Shown: positions 42,772-52,395, counted from the first letter of the stretch. The stretch: 64,000 bases of DNA from Streptomyces xanthophaeus (GCF_030440515.1 NZ_CP076543.1:1736001-1800000); one strand, 5' to 3'. Notes: generated by a model from the letters alone, not told the origin. Numbers and translations: made by a program.

Positions 42772-45700
42772 ATGATTCTGCTGCTGTCGACGTCCGACAC
42801 CGATCTGCTCAGCGCCCGCGCAGCGAACACGGCGGACGCCCCCGTCCCGTACCGGTTCGCGAACCCCTCCCGTCTCCCCCTCGACGACCTCCCCGGCCTC
42901 CTCGACGGGGTCGACCTGGTCGTCGTACGCCTCCTCGGCGGCCTCCGCGCCTGGCAGGACGGCCTCGACCTGCTGCTGGCCCCGGGCCAGACCCGCCCGG
43001 TCGTGGTGCTGACCGGCGAGCAGGCGCCGGACGCGCAGCTCATGGAGGCCTCCACGGTCCCCATCGGCATCGCCGCCGAGGCGCACGGCTACCTCGCCCA
43101 CGGCGGCCCGGCCAACCTGGACCAGCTGGCCCGGTTCCTCTCCGACACCATCCTGCTGACCGGCCACGGCTTCGAGCCCCCGGCCGCCTCCCCCACCTGG
43201 GGCCCGCTGGAGCGCACGCCCGGGACCACCACGGGTCCGCGGATCGCCGTGCTGTACTACCGCGCCCACCAGATGAGCGGGAACACCTCCTTCGTCCACG
43301 CCCTGTGCGACGCGATCGAGGCCCACGACGCCCAGGCGCTGCCGCTGTACGTGTCCTCCCTGCGCACCCCCGAGCCGGAGCTGATCGCGGCGCTGGAGTC
43401 GGCCGACGCGGTCGTCACCACCGTTCTCGCGGCCGGCGGCACCAAGCCCGCCACCGCCTCGGCGGGCGGCGACGACGAGTCCTGGGACGCGGGCGCGCTC
43501 GCCGGCCTCGGCGTGCCGATCCTGCAGGCCCTGTGCCTGACCGGCTCGCGCTCCGCCTGGGAGGAGAACGACGAGGGCCTCTCCCCGCTGGACGCCGCCA
43601 CGCAGGTCGCGGTGCCCGAGTTCGACGGCCGTCTGATCACCGTCCCGTTCTCCTTCAAGGAGCTCGACGAGGACGGCCTGCCCGCCTACGTGGCCGACCC
43701 CGAGCGGGCCGCCCGGGTCGCGGGGATCGCCGTACGCCACGCCCGGCTGCGGCACATCGACCGCCGTGACAAGAAGGTCGCGCTGGTCCTTTCCGCGTAC
43801 CCGACCAAGCACTCCCGCATCGGCAACGCGGTCGGCCTCGACACCCCGGCCAGCGCCGTGGAGCTGCTGCGCACCCTCATCGCCGGCGGCTACGACTTCG
43901 GGCCGACCGCGGACATCCCCGGTCTGGTCTCGGGCGACGGCGACGAACTGATCCGCGCCCTGATCGAGGCCGGCGGCCACGACCAGGACTGGCTGACCGA
44001 GGAGCAGCTGGCCCGCAACCCGGTCCGCATCCCGGCCGCCGACTACAAGCGGTGGTTCGCCGAGCTCCCGGCCGAGCTGCGCGACAGCGTCACCGAGCAC
44101 TGGGGCGAGGCCCCGGGCAACATGTTCGTGGACCGCTCCGCGAACCCGGAGGGCGACATCGTGCTCGCGGCCCTGCGCCGCGGGAACCTCCTCATCCTCA
44201 TCCAGCCGCCGCGCGGCTTCGGCGAGAACCCGATCGCGATCTACCACGACCCGGACCTGCCGCCGTCGCACCACTACCTGGCCGCGTACCGCTGGATCCA
44301 GGCGCGCGCCGAGGACGGCGGATTCGGTGCCGACGCGATGATCCACCTGGGCAAGCACGGCAACCTGGAGTGGCTGCCGGGCAAGAACGCCGGCCTCTCC
44401 GCGGCGTGCGCGCCCGACGCCGCCCTGGGCGACCTGCCCCTCATCTACCCGTTCCTGGTCAACGACCCGGGCGAGGGCACCCAGGCCAAGCGCCGCGTGC
44501 ACGCCACCCTGGTCGACCACCTGGTGCCGCCGATGGCGCGCGCGGAGTCGTACGGCGACATCGCGCGCCTGGAGCAGCACCTGGACGAGTACGCCCAGAT
44601 CTCGGCGATGGACCCGGCGAAGCTGCCGGCCATCCGGGCCCAGATCTGGACCCTGATCCAGGCGGCGAAGCTCGACCACGACCTCGGTCTGCAGGAGCGT
44701 CCGGACGACGACGGCTTCGACGACTTCCTGCTGCACGTCGACGGCTGGCTGTGCGAGGTCAAGGACGCCCAGATCCGCGACGGTCTGCACGTGCTCGGCG
44801 GCGCGCCGACCGGTGAGGCCCGGGTCAACCTGGTCCTCGCGATCCTGCGCGCCCGTCAGATCTGGGGCGGTACGACGGCCCTCCCGGGTCTGCGCGAGGC
44901 GCTCGGTCTGGACGAGTCCAAGGCCACCCGCACCTCGGCGGACGCCGTCGAGGAGCAGGCCCGCGCCCTGGTCCAGGCGATGGAGGACGCGAACTGGGCC
45001 CTCGACGCCGTGTCCGCGGTCGCGGCGGACCACTCGGCGGACGTCGCGGCGGTCCTGTCCTTCGCGGCCCGCGAGGTGGTCCCGCGCCTGGCCGGCACCA
45101 CGGACGAGATCACCCACGTGGTCGCGGCCCTGGACGGCCGCTTCATCCCGGCGGGTCCGTCCGGCTCGCCGCTGCGCGGCCTGGTCAACGTCCTGCCGAC
45201 CGGCCGCAACTTCTACTCGGTCGACCCCAAGGCCGTCCCCTCCCGCCTGGCGTGGGAGACGGGCCAGGCGCTCGCCGAGTCCCTCCTCAACCGGTACCGC
45301 ACGGACAACGGCGAATGGCCGGCCTCGGTCGGCCTGTCCCTGTGGGGCACGAGCGCGATGCGCACCTCCGGCGACGACGTCGCCGAAGCCCTCTCGCTGC
45401 TGGGCATCCGCCCGGTCTGGGACGAGGCCTCGCGCCGCGTCACCGGCCTGGAGCCGATCCCGCTCGACGAGCTGGGCCGCCCGCGCATCGACGTGACGCT
45501 GCGCATCTCGGGCTTCTTCCGGGACGCGTTCCCGCACGTGATCGGCCTGCTGGACGACGCGGTACGCCTGGCGGCGTCCCTGGACGAGCCCGCGGACCAG
45601 AACTTCGTCCGGGCCCACGCCCAGGCGGATCTGGCCGAGCACGGCGACGAGCGGCGCGCGACGACCCGTATCTTCGGCTCGCGCCCGGGCACGTACGGAG

Positions 45701-46389
45701 CCGGCATCCTGCAGCTGATCGACTCGCGCGACTGGCGTACGGACGCCGACCTCGCGGAGGTCTACACGGTGTGGGGCGGCTACGCGTACGGCCGGGGCCT
45801 GGAAGGACGCCCCGCCCGGGACGAGATGGAGACGGCCTACAAGCGCATCACGGTCGCGGCGAAGAACACGGACACCCGCGAGCACGACATCGCGGACTCG
45901 GACGACTACTTCCAGTACCACGGCGGCATGGTGGCCACGGTCCGCGCCCTGCGCGGCACCGCCCCCGAGGCCTACATCGGTGACTCCACCCGCCCGGAGA
46001 CGGTCAAGACCCGCACCCTGGTCGAGGAGACCAGCCGCGTCTTCCGCGCCCGCGTCGTGAACCCCAAGTGGATCGAGGCGATGCGCCGCCACGGGTACAA
46101 GGGCGCCTTCGAGCTCGCGGCGACGGTGGACTACCTCTTCGGCTACGATGCCACGACGGGCGTGGTCGCGGACTGGATGTACGACAAGCTCACCGAGACG
46201 TACGTCCTGGACCCGACGAACCGCGCCTTCCTGGAGGAGGCCAACCCCTGGGCCCTGCACGGCATCGCGGAGCGCCTGCTGGAGGCCGAGTCGCGCGGCA
46301 TGTGGGAGAAGCCGGACCCGCAGATCCTCGAATCGCTGCGCCAGGTCTACCTGGACACGGAGGGCAACCTGGAGGGCGAGTCGGAGTAG
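42772..46389 (+). CDS. cobN: Aerobic cobaltochelatase subunit CobN
   Basis: 1205 residues, within the family range. The ATG at 42772 follows GAGGAAGG. Motifs: VLYYRAHQMSGNTSFV near residue 160, SAYPTKHSRIGNAVGLDTP near 345, MIHLGKHGNLEWLPGKN near 520 (Mg/Co-chelatase H-subunit hallmark), and EDSDDYFQYHGGMVATVRAL-like sequence near 1040. With CobS and CobT (not in this window) it inserts cobalt into hydrogenobyrinic acid diamide. A cobalamin riboswitch precedes it and a strong hairpin follows it. Confidence 0.96.
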   Translation: MILLLSTSDTDLLSARAANTADAPVPYRFANPSRLPLDDLPGLLDGVDLVVVRLLGGLRAWQDGLDLLLAPGQTRPVVVLTGEQAPDAQLMEASTVPIGIAAEAHGYLAHGGPANLDQLARFLSDTILLTGHGFEPPAASPTWGPLERTPGTTTGPRIAVLYYRAHQMSGNTSFVHALCDAIEAHDAQALPLYVSSLRTPEPELIAALESADAVVTTVLAAGGTKPATASAGGDDESWDAGALAGLGVPILQALCLTGSRSAWEENDEGLSPLDAATQVAVPEFDGRLITVPFSFKELDEDGLPAYVADPERAARVAGIAVRHARLRHIDRRDKKVALVLSAYPTKHSRIGNAVGLDTPASAVELLRTLIAGGYDFGPTADIPGLVSGDGDELIRALIEAGGHDQDWLTEEQLARNPVRIPAADYKRWFAELPAELRDSVTEHWGEAPGNMFVDRSANPEGDIVLAALRRGNLLILIQPPRGFGENPIAIYHDPDLPPSHHYLAAYRWIQARAEDGGFGADAMIHLGKHGNLEWLPGKNAGLSAACAPDAALGDLPLIYPFLVNDPGEGTQAKRRVHATLVDHLVPPMARAESYGDIARLEQHLDEYAQISAMDPAKLPAIRAQIWTLIQAAKLDHDLGLQERPDDDGFDDFLLHVDGWLCEVKDAQIRDGLHVLGGAPTGEARVNLVLAILRARQIWGGTTALPGLREALGLDESKATRTSADAVEEQARALVQAMEDANWALDAVSAVAADHSADVAAVLSFAAREVVPRLAGTTDEITHVVAALDGRFIPAGPSGSPLRGLVNVLPTGRNFYSVDPKAVPSRLAWETGQALAESLLNRYRTDNGEWPASVGLSLWGTSAMRTSGDDVAEALSLLGIRPVWDEASRRVTGLEPIPLDELGRPRIDVTLRISGFFRDAFPHVIGLLDDAVRLAASLDEPADQNFVRAHAQADLAEHGDERRATTRIFGSRPGTYGAGILQLIDSRDWRTDADLAEVYTVWGGYAYGRGLEGRPARDEMETAYKRITVAAKNTDTREHDIADSDDYFQYHGGMVATVRALRGTAPEAYIGDSTRPETVKTRTLVEETSRVFRARVVNPKWIEAMRRHGYKGAFELAATVDYLFGYDATTGVVADWMYDKLTETYVLDPTNRAFLEEANPWALHGIAERLLEAESRGMWEKPDPQILESLRQVYLDTEGNLEGESE

Positions 46390-46408
46390 TCCGCTCCCCC
46401 GTCACACG

Positions 46409-46449
46409 GGCCGTCCCCCTCACCCTGCCGAAGGGTGAGGGGGACGGCC
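46409..46449. terminator. Strong hairpin terminator after cobN
   Basis: Perfect 18-bp inverted repeat (GGCCGTCCCCCTCACCCT) with a 5-nt loop, 19 bp after the cobN stop and before the convergent 73-residue gene. Probably bidirectional. Confidence 0.88.
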
Positions 46450-46494
46450 TTCCTCATGCAGGCCCACGCGCCCCGAGCACGCGGACCTTGACCA

Positions 46495-46716
46495 CTACGC
46501 CTTGACGGTCTGGTTCAGCGCGACCAGGGCCTGGGCCCAGCGGACGTACTTCAGCTGCCCGAAGTCGGCGACGGTCTTGACCCCGAACGCCTGGTGCAGC
46601 AGCTTGCCGTCCTCGTCGCTGACGCCCTTGAGCGCGGCGACGGGTGCCGCGAGCACCTCGGCGAGCGGCTTGTCGGCCCACGCCTTGTCGAGCACCTTGT
46701 CCAGATCGATCGCCAT
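46495..46716 (-). CDS. Small conserved protein, helix-hairpin-helix-like
   Basis: 73 residues (MAIDLDKVLDKAWADKPLAE start) with GGAAGGA ahead of the ATG. Predicted all-helical with a GVSDEDGKLLHQAFGVKTVADFG turn that resembles a helix-hairpin-helix fold. I recall similar small proteins in many Streptomyces but no function. The sequence upstream on the minus strand is AT-richer with a TATAGGGT element that could be a -10 box, so the gene probably has its own promoter. Confidence 0.75.
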   Translation of the reverse strand: MAIDLDKVLDKAWADKPLAEVLAAPVAALKGVSDEDGKLLHQAFGVKTVADFGQLKYVRWAQALVALNQTVKA

Positions 46717-46807
46717 GAGTGTCCTTCCGGGAATATTTGCACCCTATACGCGGGCAAACCTAACCCAATCGGACAATCACCTCGCGCTGCGGCACGCCGA
46801 CGGCGTG

Positions 46808-48322
46808 TCAGGAGATGTGCTCGACCCTCTTGCCGTCGACGAGGTACCCGGGCAGGAACGGCAGTTCCGGGTCGAGCGGGAAGCCCTGGTCGTGGGCGAG
46901 GCAGGCCATGGCGAGCGGGCCGAGCGCGACCCGGGCGCGCGGCGCCGTCGACTCGCCCCAGTAGCCGCCGTGTTCCGCGAGGGCTTCGGCGAGCACCTCA
47001 CCGAAGGCCTCATGGTCCCGCGTGAAGAGGCGGTGGAAGAGCGCGACCGGCTGGTAGTCGACGCGGTTCACGAACTCGTCCGGGGAATGGGTCAGCGTCT
47101 CGGGCAGGGACGCCTGCATGGCGGCGAGCAGCTTCTCCACGACCGCGTCGCCGGAGCCGCCGGTGAGGTAGGTCTGGAGGGTGTCGATCCAGTGCAGGAC
47201 GTAGGCGTCGACGGTGCCGTCCTGCCGCAGCGTCTTCATCGGGACCCCGCACAGCCGGGCCACCCGGTCGTGCGCGCGGCAGGCGAGCGCGAGGTAGACG
47301 GCGTCGAGCCAGGCGCGGGCGTCCGCGGGCGGAGCCGCGGCCGTGGCGGGCAGCCGCAGGGTGTTCTCCTCGCCCAAGTACCACTGCGCCGACTCGGCAC
47401 CGGCGAACAGCGCGGATCCGAGCCGCACGGCCGTCTCCCACGCGTCCCACGTGACCACGTCGGAGGCGCTGGGGTCGGCGACGCAGCGGACGTGGGCGAG
47501 GGCCAGGGCCGAGTCGAAGGCGTCGCCCAGCCCCGACGGGTCGTGCGCGAACCGGGCCACCGACTCCACGGTCGCGCGGGTGAGGGCGGTGGGGTCCGGG
47601 ACCGCACGGTCCGCGCCGGGCACGGCGATGCGGCCCGCACGGTCGAGACGGACCAGCCCCTTCAACAGTCCGAGCAGGTGCTGCGGCGGCTGCAGCGACA
47701 GCGTGCGGGTGTTCTCGTCGACGACCGTGAGCGAGGTCAGGCCGCCCCGGTGCCACCAGTACACACGCGGCGACAGGCGCCCGGGCCCGTCCTCGTAGGC
47801 GCCCAGGCCGTACATGGCCAGGTCGTTGAGGGCATCCGCCACCGAGCCGTCGGCTATCGGGTGGAAGGCCAGCAGGTGCCGTGTGGGGACGACGACGAGT
47901 GCGCCGGCGGACGGCAGCGACTCACCGGTGACCTGCCGGGCGAGTTCCCCGAGGTACAGCGCCTTGGAGGCCACGAAATGCGAGTCGCCGAAGACGGACT
48001 GCAGCGTGGCGTGCCCTTCGAGGGAGATCTCCTCGTGCGTGACGGGTACCCGCATCAGGTTGGCGTACGCCGCCTGCCCCAACTCTTCGATCCCGACGCG
48101 CTCCACGTCCTCGTCGGTGAGGGAGCGCACGCTGGTGGGCCCGTCGTAGGCGTAGGCGAAGACCAGCTCGTCGGCCACGACCCGGGCGTACCGCATGCCA
48201 CCGGCGACCTCCGGGGTGATCAACCCGACGGGCAACAGCCGGGCGTGCACCCCGCGCAGCAGCTCCTCGGCACTCTCGCCGCCGTGACCGGCACTGGATT
48301 CAGGTGAGTTGTCTCGATTCAC
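46808..48322 (-). CDS. DUF1444-like domain fused to Imm49-type immunity domain
   Basis: 504 residues from the GTG at 48322 (VNRDNSPESS), chosen because upstream codons are Arg-rich and look non-coding. Residues about 15-235 resemble DUF1444/YtpQ-type proteins (LVFAYAYDGPTSVRSLTDEDVERVG, ALVVVPTRHLLAFHPI). Residues about 240-504 match the Imm49 family (TWDAWETAVRLGSALFAG, LCGVPMKTLRQDG, WIDTLQTYLTGG, LFHRLFTRD and LGPLAMACLAHDQGFPLD). Imm49 proteins are immunity factors of polymorphic toxins. No cognate toxin is adjacent; the RHS toxin 4 kb away has its own barstar. Domain calls are by motif. Confidence 0.75.
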   Translation of the reverse strand: MNRDNSPESSAGHGGESAEELLRGVHARLLPVGLITPEVAGGMRYARVVADELVFAYAYDGPTSVRSLTDEDVERVGIEELGQAAYANLMRVPVTHEEISLEGHATLQSVFGDSHFVASKALYLGELARQVTGESLPSAGALVVVPTRHLLAFHPIADGSVADALNDLAMYGLGAYEDGPGRLSPRVYWWHRGGLTSLTVVDENTRTLSLQPPQHLLGLLKGLVRLDRAGRIAVPGADRAVPDPTALTRATVESVARFAHDPSGLGDAFDSALALAHVRCVADPSASDVVTWDAWETAVRLGSALFAGAESAQWYLGEENTLRLPATAAAPPADARAWLDAVYLALACRAHDRVARLCGVPMKTLRQDGTVDAYVLHWIDTLQTYLTGGSGDAVVEKLLAAMQASLPETLTHSPDEFVNRVDYQPVALFHRLFTRDHEAFGEVLAEALAEHGGYWGESTAPRARVALGPLAMACLAHDQGFPLDPELPFLPGYLVDGKRVEHIS

Positions 48323-48559
48323 CCCTCGGACTCTACGAGACGCCCGCACACCGTCCGGCAGTCGGGCCGTGGGCCGCCGGTCCCGACGGGGGCGGCGCGC
48401 AATCGCTCGAAGGGGGCATCGACACCTGCTGGTGGTTCGAACGCCGCGCCGCCGCACGGCTCATGGGCTCCGACGGGCGGTCGCAACCGTATGCGGGCAT
48501 GCGTTCCCCGGGCCCCGTGACGCCGCTCTGAGCAGCCACGTTCTGGAGGTGCGGGACGC
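48323..48559. other. Non-coding gap upstream of ABC relic
   Basis: 237 bp between the Imm49-type gene and the ABC fragment. Its open frames have low-complexity, unrecognisable translations. It should contain the promoter of the minus-strand immunity-type gene. Nothing else seen. Confidence 0.3.
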
Positions 48560-48747
48560 CGACCGGGATACTGCACGAGGGCCGGCTCGTCGAGCGGGGC
48601 GGCCACGACGAACTGATGGCGCCGGGCGGCCGGTATGCCTCGATGTACGCGATGCAGGCCGGGCAGTTCGGCCACGATCCGCGGCGCCGTTCGCCTTCGA
48701 TCCCCCGGCAGTCCGCCGCGCCACAGAAGGACGGCTCCGTCACCTGA
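48560..48747 (+). pseudogene. Relic of an ABC transporter ATP-binding subunit C-terminus
   Basis: A frame ending at 48747 reads ILHEGRLVERGGHDELM then GGRYASMYAMQAGQF, the conserved C-terminal end after the H-loop of exporter-type ABC ATPases. No Walker A, signature motif or Walker B lies upstream, and the frame has no plausible start, so it is a decayed fragment. The junction near 48540 is abrupt. Confidence 0.7.
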
Positions 48748-48753
48748 AACGGA

Positions 48754-48791
48754 CAGGTGCCCTCCCCGGTGGTGTTCGGGGAGGGCACCTG
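48754..48791. terminator. Hairpin terminator
   Basis: Perfect 14-bp inverted repeat (CAGGTGCCCTCCCC) with a 10-nt loop, seven bases after the end of the ABC relic and 33 bases beyond the stop of the convergent FG-GAP gene. Its survival next to the relic supports the idea that a real gene once ended here. Confidence 0.8.
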
Positions 48792-48824
48792 CACGTGTCT
48801 TGCCTTCAGCTTCTTCCTTCGGCG

Positions 48825-51800
48825 TTACCCGATGGTGAGGAAGGTGTTCCAGTTGTCCTCGTCGCGTCCGGTGGTTTCTCCGTAGGTGGTGGTGCCGCCC
48901 TTGAAGTAGTACTGGAAGCCGCTGCTCGCCTCGACACCCCAGATGTCGGGGATGCCGTCGCCGGTGGTGTCCTCGGTGCCGAGGACCTTGGGCCAGGCGC
49001 TGCGGGTCCAGGCGGTCGTGGCGTAGGTGTAGTCGACGCCGCCTTCCGCGCTCGTCGCGTACTGCAGGGAGGTCAGGTCAGCGCCTCCGTTGACGCCGGC
49101 CTTGCCCTTGCGCAGTGCCATGGTGCGGTTGGCGTTGGCGTTGTCGCGGAAGAGGAGGTCGGGAATGTTGTCGCCGGAGACGTCGCGGACGCCGACGATG
49201 TCGCGGGCGGCCCAGCCGGTGGCCATCTTTCGGTAGGAGGCGAAGCTGGATCCGGTGTAGCCGGAGAACGCCCAGAAGCCGTCGGCGTCCAGTGCGAACA
49301 GGTCGGGCAGGCCGTCGCCGTCGACGTCCTCGGTGACGACGATCTGGCGGAACGTCGCCGGGTCGGGTGCGGACGCGGGGAGCTGCATCTCGATGCGGCG
49401 GCCGGCGTCGAACTGGCCGGTGCCGGTGCCGGGGTAGATGTACAGCTTGCCGTCGGGCATCCGGGCGATCATGTCGGTGAGGCCGTCGCCGGGGTGCCAG
49501 TCGGTGGCGTGTCCGATCAGGGCGGGGACGGTGGAGGCCGGGTCCTTGAAGTGGCCGGGCGCGACGGGCTTGCCGTCCTGGACGGCGCCGGGGATGAATG
49601 CGTCGGTGTCGCCCTGGCGGTCGCCGGCGTAGGTGCGCAGGTTGCCGTCCTTGTCGACGGCGAGGAGGTCGGGGAAGCCGTCGCCGGTGACGTCGCCGGG
49701 CTTGTCGGTGCCGGTGCGGGGGGTGACGTAGAAGAGGTATTCGGTGGGGACGGAGACGTTCCCGGCCTGGTTGACGGTGCGTACGTACAGGACGTTGGGT
49801 CCGGCGGTGTCGACCTGCAGCTTGACGGAGGCGAGGCCATCGCCGGCGGGGACGGCCTTGTTGTCCCAGGTCGGCTTGTTCAGGGACCACTGGTACTCGC
49901 GGATGGTGCCGGCCGCGGTGCCGTTGGGGCGGATCTCGACGATCTGGTCGGGGGTGGAGGCGGGGTTCACGCTCCAGTCGGCGGCGTCGGGGCCGGGCAG
50001 CGGGAAGTGGGCGGAGCTGACGGCCGGGTTGGCGGGTGCGGAGTGGTCGACGGTGAAGGTGCACCATCCGCCGCCGCCGGAGTCGGCGGGTCCGGAGCCC
50101 GCGGACCACCAGCCGTCCCAGTCCTGGGTCCGTGAGAGCCAGAAGTACTTGCGGCCGGAGGTGAAGGAGGCCCAGGGGACGGACTTGGTGACCACTCCGT
50201 CGCTGTTGGGCCACAGCCATTCGTTGGCGATGTTGGTTCCGGACTCGGCGTCCCAGACCTCGATCTGGACCTGCTTGAGGTTGCCGTCCCGGTCACTGCC
50301 CTTGGCCTGGAAGGACACGTCCGTCTTGCCGATGCTGGTGCCGGTGCCGGTGGTCAGGCACGGGCCGCCCGGGGAGGTGTTCATGTTCGAGGCGACCGGG
50401 ATGTCGGGCCGGGTGTTGTAGACGACCTCGATGTACGGGGCGCTCTCGCCGTTGGCGAGGATCTTCTTCCAGTAGTAGGAGTCGGACTCGTTCGGCGCCT
50501 TGAAGCCCAGTGACAGCGCACCCCAGTTGGCACTCGCGGCCTGGGTGACCAGGCCCTTGATGTCGGGGGCGACCCAGTTGTCGGGGCAGGAGGAGTTGTA
50601 GCCGTAGCCGGCCATCTCGGTGGCGACCTTGTTTCCCCACCAGTCCGTGGTGTTGTTCCACGTCGAGGACGAGGACACGAACGGGGTGGAGTAGATGTCC
50701 ATGGCCTTCTGGCTGCACGACCACGAATACGTCTGCAGGGCGCGGACACTCGCCGACTGGATACCCGCGCCGTACAGCTCGGGCCCGAAATAGAAATTGA
50801 ACACCGAACGGGAGGTGCCGCCGGAATCCGACTCGTACCCGACGCGGGCCTCGTTCGTGCCCGACGCGTTGTAGTTCTGGCCGTTGTAGAAGCTCGAATT
50901 ACCGGCCGTCTTGTAGAGCAGTGACCAGGCGTGCTTGTGACCCTTGTACGAGGGGTCGACGAACACCGGATACACCGTGTCCGCGGCGTTCAACAGCGCG
51001 GCGTCGGGCTTCAGGGACAGGGTGCCGTCCTTGAAGGAGGCCGCGGCCACGGACAGGTGGGCGCGCTCGGCGCCGGCCAGGCCCGCAAGGCCCAGCGTCG
51101 GGTGCTGCTTCGCGGCCGCCGGGGCCTTCCAGGCGGGCACGTCGTCGGTGGTGGCGACCTTGCCCGACGAGTCCCACATCAGCGGTGACGGAGAACCCGC
51201 CACCTCCTCGCCCTTCGCATCCCGGACCGACATCGCGCCGGACCCGGCGTCGAGCTGGAACTGCAGGTCAGGGGAGGCGAGACGGTAGTTCATTTCCGCA
51301 ATCAGCGGATCCGCGGCGGCCTGCTTGTCCTTGATGACCAGCAGATGCGAATAGCCGCCGTCCTGAGCCGTCATCAGCAGATCGATGCCCGGCCGCACGT
51401 TCTCGTACAGCGCCCGCGGACCGTCGATCACCGGCGCCGGCAGCACACCGGGCCAACTCACCGACATGTCATGACCGTCGACATTCAGACGCACCAGCTC
51501 GGTCCACACCTGGCCCGGCGCATCCACCGTCAGCGCGGACCGCACCACACCACGAGTGACCCGCGCCCCGTCGCTGCCGGCACTGAAGACCACGGACCCG
51601 TTCACCGCCTTCGCGGCGAACCCGCCCTCGACCCGCTGCAGATCGGTGTCGATCGCCTTCCACGCGTCACCGACCTTCGCCCGGACGGCGGAGCTGGAGA
51701 TGCGCTTCTTGAACAGACCGTCCGGCTGCGCCCACGTCGTCGTGTTCGCACTCCGGTCGGCCGTCACCTCGACGTCCTTGCCCGTCTCGGCAGCCAGCTT

Positions 51801-52031
51801 CCGCGCCTGCGGCGCCGCCACCGGACCACTCTCCCCGCCGGACGCCTTCCCCTTCGGCTTCTCGCCCCCGCCCAGCTGCACGCCGACCGGAACCGCCACG
51901 GCGACCGCGAGCAGAGCGGCCAAGCCACCCATAGCCCTGCGGCGCCGGTACCAGCGACGCTCCGAAGCAGCAGGTGGTGTTTCTGTCACGTCTGTTGGCG
52001 GACTCGTGTCCACGGATTCGCTGACAGCCAT
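48825..52031 (-). CDS. Secreted DNRLRE/FG-GAP (VCBS-like) repeat protein
   Basis: 1068 residues from the ATG at 52031 (MAVSESVDTS); an ATG at 52100 would add 23 residues. A basic stretch RRWYRRRR is followed by a hydrophobic signal/anchor (about 36-55). Residues about 65-500 contain a beta-rich DNRLRE-type domain (EARVGYESDSGGTSRSVFNF). Residues about 520-760 are Ig/Fn3-like. The C-terminus (about 760-1068) has FG-GAP calcium-loop repeats, for example GDVTGDGFPDLL, EDVDGDGLPDLF, RDVSGDNIPDLL and EDTTGDGIPDIW. It is exported and probably acts at the cell surface. It is divergent from the RHS toxin gene, a pairing that suggests a joint role such as surface presentation or adhesion. Confidence 0.85.
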   Translation of the reverse strand: MAVSESVDTSPPTDVTETPPAASERRWYRRRRAMGGLAALLAVAVAVPVGVQLGGGEKPKGKASGGESGPVAAPQARKLAAETGKDVEVTADRSANTTTWAQPDGLFKKRISSSAVRAKVGDAWKAIDTDLQRVEGGFAAKAVNGSVVFSAGSDGARVTRGVVRSALTVDAPGQVWTELVRLNVDGHDMSVSWPGVLPAPVIDGPRALYENVRPGIDLLMTAQDGGYSHLLVIKDKQAAADPLIAEMNYRLASPDLQFQLDAGSGAMSVRDAKGEEVAGSPSPLMWDSSGKVATTDDVPAWKAPAAAKQHPTLGLAGLAGAERAHLSVAAASFKDGTLSLKPDAALLNAADTVYPVFVDPSYKGHKHAWSLLYKTAGNSSFYNGQNYNASGTNEARVGYESDSGGTSRSVFNFYFGPELYGAGIQSASVRALQTYSWSCSQKAMDIYSTPFVSSSSTWNNTTDWWGNKVATEMAGYGYNSSCPDNWVAPDIKGLVTQAASANWGALSLGFKAPNESDSYYWKKILANGESAPYIEVVYNTRPDIPVASNMNTSPGGPCLTTGTGTSIGKTDVSFQAKGSDRDGNLKQVQIEVWDAESGTNIANEWLWPNSDGVVTKSVPWASFTSGRKYFWLSRTQDWDGWWSAGSGPADSGGGGWCTFTVDHSAPANPAVSSAHFPLPGPDAADWSVNPASTPDQIVEIRPNGTAAGTIREYQWSLNKPTWDNKAVPAGDGLASVKLQVDTAGPNVLYVRTVNQAGNVSVPTEYLFYVTPRTGTDKPGDVTGDGFPDLLAVDKDGNLRTYAGDRQGDTDAFIPGAVQDGKPVAPGHFKDPASTVPALIGHATDWHPGDGLTDMIARMPDGKLYIYPGTGTGQFDAGRRIEMQLPASAPDPATFRQIVVTEDVDGDGLPDLFALDADGFWAFSGYTGSSFASYRKMATGWAARDIVGVRDVSGDNIPDLLFRDNANANRTMALRKGKAGVNGGADLTSLQYATSAEGGVDYTYATTAWTRSAWPKVLGTEDTTGDGIPDIWGVEASSGFQYYFKGGTTTYGETTGRDEDNWNTFLTIG

Positions 52032-52395
52032 CTCTTCTGTTCTCTCCCCCCGCGGGCGCACGCTTCCGCAACCCTCGGTACTTGCTCGTGTTTCGGCCAT
52101 CGGCCCAAGAGGCTCGGGGTCCGCTCCCCCGCTCGGCCGTCACGCGATGAACGCGCGAGCTGAGCATGAGCCATACGGCGCCGATCGGCACACCACATCG
52201 CACCCCAACTGACCATCAGTTACAGCCAGTTCGGGCGAATTGCCCCAAGGTATACGGACCGTCAGGTGATTAACACCACACGGGCATGCCCGAGGTGGCT
52301 TTTAGGTCACGCCGGACCACAGAATCACGTGGCTACTAGTCAGTTTCCTGTCACGCGCGCGCCTTTGCCGCGGTGGCAGATCGTGGGGGGTTCAC
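52032..52395. promoter_or_regulatory. Divergent regulatory region between FG-GAP and RHS toxin genes
   Basis: 364 bp, AT-richer than the surrounding genes. Both flanking genes are transcribed outward, so promoters for both should lie here. A clear GGGGGG element precedes the RHS ATG by five bases. No confident -35/-10 pair; a TACTAG at 52334 is a possible -10 for the RHS gene. Confidence 0.45.
52281..52292. promoter_or_regulatory. Palindrome, operator candidate
   Basis: Perfect 12-bp palindrome CGGGCATGCCCG flanked by CCAC and GGTGG that nearly extend it, about 104 bp upstream of the RHS start. A dimeric regulator could bind it. Confidence 0.4.

Noticed and set aside
42337..46260. A 1307-codon open frame on the minus strand across cobN
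   Set aside because: It is antisense to a clearly recognised cobN. Its translation is low-complexity (Gly, Arg, Val, Asp) with no domain, the usual by-product of GC-rich third positions.
46717..46807. Iron-box-like TTAGGTT element upstream of the 73-residue gene
   Set aside because: Only one half-site of the DmdR/IdeR palindrome is present and the other half does not match, so iron regulation is not supported.
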